NCBI GenBank assembly: GCA_031276865.1
Contig: JAISMF010000095.1
Coordinates: forward strand, 1-42,361
Source of the DNA: Deltaproteobacteria bacterium
Lineage (GTDB): Bacteria > Desulfobacterota > Desulfarculia > Adiutricales > Adiutricaceae
Direction of reading: 5' to 3'
Length of the DNA: 42,361 bases
The translations under genes were made by a program, and so were the position numbers. The notes beneath the pieces were generated by a model that was not told the origin of the DNA, ran no database searches, and saw only the letters and a program-made list of their open reading frames with translations. Numbering within the stretch: position 1 is the first letter of the stretch; every line of letters starts with the position of its first letter. Shown here piece after piece: positions 37,253 to 42,361 of this stretch.

Positions 37253-40200
37253 GTGTTGGAGGCCGGAATGCCCGACGGAGCGAAAAATTCAAAAGCCGTT
37301 CTGAAAAGGCGGGAGGATTCCGCCCTCAAAGCGCCCGCGGCCGGAAAAGCCCCGGCTTTCGGCCGCGCTTTGGGTTTCGCTTTTCGGGACGCTTGGAGCC
37401 CCGTCTTTACGGCCCCCTTTAGAATTCCCCCAAAGGGGTTCAGCCCCGAAGTCCGCTTTTTGGGAAAGACTCTCCGGACCGCCCCCAAGATCTCCCCTTC
37501 GATCTCTTCCGCCGTCTCCCCCGGGTCCTCTTTCCGGCCTTCCCCCCTCCGCATCGTCCTCATCGTCCTCGCCCTCCTTTTCCTCCATTCCCGGCCCCTC
37601 TTTCCCCAGGATGCGGGCGATCCCAACACTTTGAACACCGTGGCCCTGGGCAAAAGCGGCGATTACAGCCGTTTGGTCTTCACCTTCGAGAAGCCCGTCT
37701 ACGACGTCGTGGTCCGTCGGGACGACGTGGACTCGGTGAAGCTGGATTTCGGGGTGGCCAAGGCCAGGGCGGGGCTTTCCTCTCCGTCCGACGATCTGGT
37801 GCGGGAGGTGCTCTTGGAAAGCGAGGGCGACAGGCTCACGGCCGGAGTGCGGCTTTCGACCAACCACTTCGAGACCCGGGACTTCTTCTCCAGGGACAAC
37901 TTCTCCCTGGTCATAGATTTCAAAAAAGACGCCGAAAGCCTCCCGCCCGCCGAAGGCGGGCGGGAGTATCCGGCCTCCCAGGGCGATCTGAACCTCGAAC
38001 CGGTGAGCCTCGACTACGCGGCCAAGACCGCGGCCTCGTTTATCTCCGGAACGCCAGCGCCGGGATCCCCCGAGCGCATGCTCCAGGACGCCGCGGATCT
38101 CATCGTGGGCGGCCGTAAAGAGGAGGCCGCGGGCCTTTTGGAGGGCGTGGTCTCCTCCTTTCCCCTCTACCCCGGAAGGGATCAGGCCCTCTTCCTTTTA
38201 GGTCAGCTCTACTACGACATGGGGCTTCCGGACAACTTCCAGAAGGCGGCGGAGGCCTTTCAGAAGGGGGTGGCGGAGTATCCCGAGAGCTTTACCGCCC
38301 CCTACGGGGCCTACATGCTGGGCGAGATCAATCGCCGGATGGGCTACCAAAACGAGGCCGCGGCCTTCTTCAAGCTGGCCGCGGACAGCTATCCCGACTC
38401 GCCCTGGCGTCCGGCGGCCGTCCTGGGGGCGGCCGACGCCCTGTTGGCCATGGGCTTAAACGACGAGGCCAGAAAGGCGGCGGAGCCTCTGGTCGAAAAA
38501 ACCCCTCAGGACGGCTACTCCCTGTTGGGGCTTCTGCGGCAGGCGACGGCCGACTATCAGGACACCCTCTACTCCCAGGCGACGGAGAAGTTCAGAGACG
38601 CTTTGGATCGGGATCCCTCCATCTACGAGCTCTATCCGGAAATGCTCTACGAACTGGGCGACAGCTACTCGTATTTAAACCGCCCCGACTTGACGGTCCT
38701 GTTTCTGGAGCACGCCTTGAACCTCCAGCCGGATCACCCCAAGGCCGACGTGATGCTGGCCCGCATCGGAAACGCTTTACAGCAGATGGAAGAACCGGAC
38801 CAGGCCATCTCCTACTTCAACATCGCGAAGGACCTCTACCCCGACCGCGATGGAGGTCTGGTTAGTCAAATCAGGCTCGCCGACATGGGGGCTCTTTCGG
38901 CCTTCTTCGAGGGCGATAGGGTCTTCGACGCCCTGGAGCGGGGCTCCAGGCAGGCCACCGTCAAGATGTACGACCAGATAATCTCCCAAAGCTCGGAGTC
39001 GCCCTTATTGCAGCTGGCCTACCTCAAGGCCGGCCAGGCCCAGGCCGCGGACGGGGAGAACGCCCAGGCCATAAGCCTCTTAAGGGATCTCGTGACCAAG
39101 TTCCCCAAGGGGGTTTTGGTGGAGGAGGCCAAACCCATTTTAAGCCGCGCGGTGGTAAACGAGGCCGAAAAGCAGTACGGCTTGGGGGAATACGAGAAGG
39201 TGGAGGAGCTCAACCTCGACAACGCCGCCTTCATCGAAGGCGCCGACAGGCTGCGTTTTTTCCGAATCCTGGGCCAGGCCCTGGAGCGGCTGGGCCGCTT
39301 CACGGAGGCTTTGGACGTCTGGCGCATGGTGGAAAAGGAGTCGCCGGAGAGGCGTTTGAACGATCAAAAGGATCTAATCAACGCCGCGCTCACGGCGAAA
39401 AAACCCCTGGAGGCCTTCAATCAGATAAAGGAGAGCGCCCGGGAGTTTCCCGAGGAGAACGACTGGCTCTACAACAAGCTTTTTGAAACCATCTTGGCGA
39501 CCGGCGAGCCTGGAGACTTGGAGGCCGCGGAAAATCTTTTAAGCATCTTGGCGGATCCGGTGATCCAGAACCTCACGGAGCTCTCCAAACTGGCCCTCTC
39601 CGAGGCCATAGCGGTATTGACCGAGAACCGCGAATACCAAAGGGCCCTGGATTTGATGGATCGCTACCGGGAAATCTACCCCGACGACGAGCTCACCCCC
39701 GAGTATCTCTTAACCGCGGCCAAGATGGAAAAACGCTTAAACCGCCCGGAGGACGCCTGGAACCGCCTCTCCGAGTTCCGGGTGAGCTACCCGGAAGACG
39801 AGCGCGTCCCCAGGACCTTGACGGACACGATCGATCAGGCCAGGAAAATGGAGCGCTACCCCGACGCTTGGCGCTACGAGGAGCTCTACCGCTTCCTCTA
39901 CCCGGACGAGCCCAAGGGAAGGAGGATGATGATCGACCGGGCCGCCGAGCAGTGGCGCTTGGGAATGCCGGAAAAGTCCCTGGAAACCCTGAACCTCTTT
40001 CAACAGGAGTACCCCGGCGACCCCTGGGCGGCCTCGGCCTATTTAGACGAGTACCGCAAGCTCAAAGAGCTGGGGAGGATGCCCGAATCCTTTCAGGCTC
40101 TAGCCGATTTAAGAGGGAAGTTCCCTCAGGATCCTTTAACCAAGGACTCGTATTTGGAGGAGTACCGTGACGCGGTGGCCGCCGGCTACCCGGACGACGC

Positions 40201-41179
40201 CTTCAGGGCTCAGGAGGAGTTTAGGCGTCTTTATCCGGAAGACCCCAGAAACCGGGACCTCCTCTTGGAGAAGGCCAAGGATCAGTTCGCCGTGAACCGG
40301 GTGGAAGACGGCCTTTCCAGCTGGGCGGACTTCGTCTTAAGCTATCCGGACGACCCTAGAACTCCGGACGTGGAGCTCTTAAGGGCCCGGCTGGAATACA
40401 AGGAGGATATGCCGGAGGCCTCTTTGGGGCATTACCGGGAGTTTTTAGACCGCTATCCGGAGCATCCGTCGCGTCCGGAGGTACTCCTCGAGGTGGCGGC
40501 GATCGAGGGCGGCCGGGGGGACTACGATAGGGCCTTTAACGATCTGGAAATCTTCCGCCGCGAGTTTCCGGGGCGCCCGGAGGAGCCGGGCGCCATACTC
40601 GATCAAATAGGCTACGCCTCCGCCTTAAATAGAATAGACGAGGCCGTGAGCCTCTACGACATCTTCCGGGAAAATTTCCGGAACCACCCCCGATACAGCC
40701 AATCCTTCTTGGACGAAACCCGCATGCTTTTAGCCCGCAATAGAACCGGCGAGGCGGTGGACGTTTTGGAGGACGGCATCGTGAACGTCCCCGGCTTAGA
40801 CGACGATCCGGACGTGGAGAATCTTCTTTTGGGGCTCTATTTAGACGAGGGCCGCATCGAGGACTGGGCCGGAGCCTCGGAGGAGTACCTGCGCCGGGAC
40901 CCCAACCCCTCCGCCAATTTGGCCGAGCGTTTCCGGCGCTACTCCCAGGTGGCCCAGGTCTACCAGGAGCTCGGAAGGGCGGCCGACGCTGAGCGCAACT
41001 ACGATCTGGCCCTGAGGAACAAGCCCCCCGACGCCTCGGGGGAGGCCCTCTACACCATAGCCGGCGGCTACAAGAAGATGGGTCAGATGGAATCCTATAG
41101 GGCCGTCCTCGAGGTCATGAAAAGCCTCCCCGATCCCGTCTGGCAGAAGGTGGCCGACCAGGAGCTGCGGCAGGGATGA
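37253..41179 (+). CDS. Large secreted or anchored TPR protein with N-terminal AMIN-like domain
   Basis: The GTG start at 37253 is supported by GGGAG seven bases upstream; an ATG at 37268 is possible. A ~100-residue basic, Pro/Ser-rich region precedes a hydrophobic segment (about 100-112) that should act as signal anchor. Residues ~127-225 (VALGKSGDYSRLVFTFEKPVYDV and following) resemble an AMIN domain. The rest, to residue 1308, is a long series of TPR-like helix pairs, with many YP(D/E)(D/E)P-type turns typical of Sel1/TolA-binding-like repeats. It is likely a periplasmic scaffold at the cell wall. The partner is unknown; the neighbouring sigma-54 activator may be functionally linked. Confidence 0.8.
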   Translation: MLEAGMPDGAKNSKAVLKRREDSALKAPAAGKAPAFGRALGFAFRDAWSPVFTAPFRIPPKGFSPEVRFLGKTLRTAPKISPSISSAVSPGSSFRPSPLRIVLIVLALLFLHSRPLFPQDAGDPNTLNTVALGKSGDYSRLVFTFEKPVYDVVVRRDDVDSVKLDFGVAKARAGLSSPSDDLVREVLLESEGDRLTAGVRLSTNHFETRDFFSRDNFSLVIDFKKDAESLPPAEGGREYPASQGDLNLEPVSLDYAAKTAASFISGTPAPGSPERMLQDAADLIVGGRKEEAAGLLEGVVSSFPLYPGRDQALFLLGQLYYDMGLPDNFQKAAEAFQKGVAEYPESFTAPYGAYMLGEINRRMGYQNEAAAFFKLAADSYPDSPWRPAAVLGAADALLAMGLNDEARKAAEPLVEKTPQDGYSLLGLLRQATADYQDTLYSQATEKFRDALDRDPSIYELYPEMLYELGDSYSYLNRPDLTVLFLEHALNLQPDHPKADVMLARIGNALQQMEEPDQAISYFNIAKDLYPDRDGGLVSQIRLADMGALSAFFEGDRVFDALERGSRQATVKMYDQIISQSSESPLLQLAYLKAGQAQAADGENAQAISLLRDLVTKFPKGVLVEEAKPILSRAVVNEAEKQYGLGEYEKVEELNLDNAAFIEGADRLRFFRILGQALERLGRFTEALDVWRMVEKESPERRLNDQKDLINAALTAKKPLEAFNQIKESAREFPEENDWLYNKLFETILATGEPGDLEAAENLLSILADPVIQNLTELSKLALSEAIAVLTENREYQRALDLMDRYREIYPDDELTPEYLLTAAKMEKRLNRPEDAWNRLSEFRVSYPEDERVPRTLTDTIDQARKMERYPDAWRYEELYRFLYPDEPKGRRMMIDRAAEQWRLGMPEKSLETLNLFQQEYPGDPWAASAYLDEYRKLKELGRMPESFQALADLRGKFPQDPLTKDSYLEEYRDAVAAGYPDDAFRAQEEFRRLYPEDPRNRDLLLEKAKDQFAVNRVEDGLSSWADFVLSYPDDPRTPDVELLRARLEYKEDMPEASLGHYREFLDRYPEHPSRPEVLLEVAAIEGGRGDYDRAFNDLEIFRREFPGRPEEPGAILDQIGYASALNRIDEAVSLYDIFRENFRNHPRYSQSFLDETRMLLARNRTGEAVDVLEDGIVNVPGLDDDPDVENLLLGLYLDEGRIEDWAGASEEYLRRDPNPSANLAERFRRYSQVAQVYQELGRAADAERNYDLALRNKPPDASGEALYTIAGGYKKMGQMESYRAVLEVMKSLPDPVWQKVADQELRQG

Positions 41180-41324
41180 AAGGACGCCCGCGGTCTTGAA
41201 GAGGTTGGAGGAGCGGCGGGCCGGATATTTTTGACGAGGGCGCTCCATGAAACAAATTATGTGAAAGCCTGAAGGCTTAGGCGTTTTGATTCCTCGTGAG
41301 GGGAAGTCGGTAACGCGGTGTCAG

Positions 41325-41786
41325 CCCACAATAGAAATTTCCTACTTTTGTCCACAGTAGAAATTTCCCATGGGGGGGCACAAGCCCGCAGTAGAAATTT
41401 CCTGTTTCCGACATGACCACAGTAGAAATTTCCTATGTGGGGGGTGCAAGCCCACGGTAGAAATTTCCTAAAAAAAAATTAAATTAGAATTTAATGTTTA
41501 TCTAAACAGCAACGAACATCGAGAAACGCATGCCATTAAAGCACTATAAAAAAAACTTCGGATGTTACCGCACAAGACCACAATAGAAATTTCCTATTAC
41601 CGACAACAAGAGCGCAATAGAAATTTCCCCCCCCATTTTTTTTAAAAGATCCATAATTTTGCAATAATTATGCCATATATGAAAGATAGGTTACATAAGG
41701 ATAAATAAGGTAAATTTCATAATTAATTAGTCACAAGACCACAGTGGAAATTTCCGTATTCTCATAAGCACGCAGTAGAAATTTCC
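41325..41786 (+). repeat. Nine 18-bp repeats, consensus CCCACARTAGAAATTTCC
   Basis: All copies are in the same orientation. They start at 41325, 41351, 41385, 41416, 41451 (first cluster) and 41577, 41611, 41738, 41769 (second cluster). The core TAGAAATTTCC is invariant except for TGGAAATTTCC in the copy at 41738. Many copies are preceded by CAAG. They lie directly upstream of the transposase ribosome site and are likely transposase-binding sites, as the subterminal repeats of other transposons are. Confidence 0.85.
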
Positions 41787-41841
41787 TATAATACCTCCTG
41801 CCTATTCGGGCAAAATCATCCCCTAAAATCAGGAGGTTATT

Positions 41842-42361
41842 ATGGCTAAAAAAAGAAAGCAGACGGTCGGGGCTGTCGCGCGCGCGACAGCCCCGACAAG
41901 AGCCGCCAGCTGAAGGACCGCGACCGGGCCGACATCATAGTGCAGACGGCCAACAGGGTCATAACCCGGCAGCAGGCGGCGAACACCATAGGCATCTCAC
42001 CTCGGCAGGTCGGAAATCTGGTCAAGACCTACCGGGAGGGATCCGCGGAGGATATGGTTCACAAGGGAAGGGGGCAGCCATCCAACCGCGGGCTGCCTCA
42101 CGAACTCCGCGCGAGCGTCCTGGAGATAATCACGGCCAAGCGCGCTAACTGCGGCCCGACGCTGATCTGCGATGAGCTGCGGGACAATCACAGCATTGAG
42201 GTCTGCCCCGAGACCTTGAGGCGGTGGATGATTGGAGCCGGCCTCTGGAGCTCCAGGCAGTCCGTGGTGTCTCACAGGCGTTGGAGGGAGCGGAGGCCTA
42301 GCTTCGGCTCCCTTGTGCAAATGGACAGCTCGTTTCACCACTGGTTCGGTCCTGAACTGCC
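41842..42361 (+). CDS. ISNCY/IS1202-like transposase, partial, needs -1 frameshift
   Basis: AGGAGG (41831-41836) precedes the ATG at 41842. The zero frame stops at TGA 41911-41913. The -1 frame, open from 41850, encodes the transposase: an HTH region (VITRQQAANTIGISPRQVGNLVK) and, near the edge, GSLVQMDSSFHHWFG, which should hold the first Asp of the DDE catalytic triad. The family guess rests on the F-G-x-L-x-Q-x-D-x-S-x-H-x-W-F pattern. A run of seven A followed by G (41848-41855) is where the frames can be joined, and a 30-base palindrome follows. Both look like frameshift signals. The gene continues beyond the window. Confidence 0.7.
41867..41896. promoter_or_regulatory. Perfect 30-base palindrome after the A7G slip site
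   Basis: The two 15-base halves (TCGGGGCTGTCGCGC and its inverse complement) can form a very stable hairpin, starting 11 bases after the A7G run. The position suits a stimulator of -1 frameshifting. It could also be a trace of a tiny insertion or an assembly artefact. Confidence 0.6.

Larger units (their letters stand above)
41319..42361 (+). mobile_element. Left part of an ISNCY/IS1202-like insertion sequence
   Basis: The element probably begins at or near 41319 (TGTCAGCCCACA), where the first of nine 18-bp repeats starts. It contains a long non-coding leader with these repeats and a transposase gene cut by the window edge. The right end is not visible. The boundary is a guess from the repeat positions, because no target duplication can be checked. 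Confidence 0.55.

Overview
The window reads as a chromosomal segment of a diderm (Gram-negative) bacterium. The evidence is a Mla-type lipid-transport operon, a membrane-anchored type VI secretion system (T6SS) with a TssJ lipoprotein, and a sigma-54 activator. The gene content is compatible with a Desulfobacterota/Deltaproteobacteria-like genome, but that placement is inference. Base composition is split. The flanks (about 2.1-16.6 kb and 30.2-41.2 kb) are GC-rich. The middle (about 16.6-30.2 kb) is AT-rich and carries ilvD, rsmG, parA and parB.

Layout. (1) 1-1.7 kb: an antisense, internally deleted group II intron with an RT/maturase remnant lies against a hipA kinase pseudogene carrying two in-frame TGA codons. 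(2) 2.1-16.6 kb, minus strand: a T6SS operon in the order tssE-tssF-tssG-tssJ-tssK-tssL-tssM, followed by a membrane protein with repeated beta-rich (possibly AMIN-like) domains whose last repeat is split off by a G9 tract. A sigma-70-type promoter is visible before tssE. The sheath, Hcp, VgrG and ClpV genes are not here. (3) 16.6-18.5 kb: a gene-poor AT-rich stretch with two 90-bp elements bearing terminal inverted repeats. (4) 18.5-21.4 kb, minus strand: a class I aminotransferase translationally coupled to ilvD. (5) 22.2-25.2 kb: a regular tandem array of a 16-bp palindrome, TGTGCCACGTGGCACA, with 23 close copies and 4 decayed ones, mostly 95-122 bp apart. It ends about 2.2 kb before parAB. 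(6) 25.3-29.7 kb: two small genes, rsmG (divergent), parA, parB and a WecA/MraY-family glycosyl-1-phosphate transferase. (7) 30.2-34.7 kb: a stand-alone BchI-type AAA+ ATPase, a bidirectional terminator, and the mlaE-mlaF-mlaD operon on the minus strand. (8) 35.4-41.2 kb: a sigma-54 activator with a pseudo-receiver domain and a 1308-residue TPR protein. (9) 41.3 kb to the end: the left part of an ISNCY/IS1202-like insertion sequence with nine 18-bp repeats ahead of a transposase that needs a -1 frameshift.

The strongest candidate for something undescribed is the palindrome array. The 16-mer is the canonical parS sequence TGTTTCACGTGAAACA with two symmetric base pairs changed per half-site. 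It lies beside parAB, and the local ParB departs from the usual sequence in its HTH region. I propose a dense, regularly spaced centromere-like ParB-binding array with altered specificity. Secondary leads are the repeat-domain T6SS membrane protein with its G9 tract, and the frameshift signal of the terminal IS.
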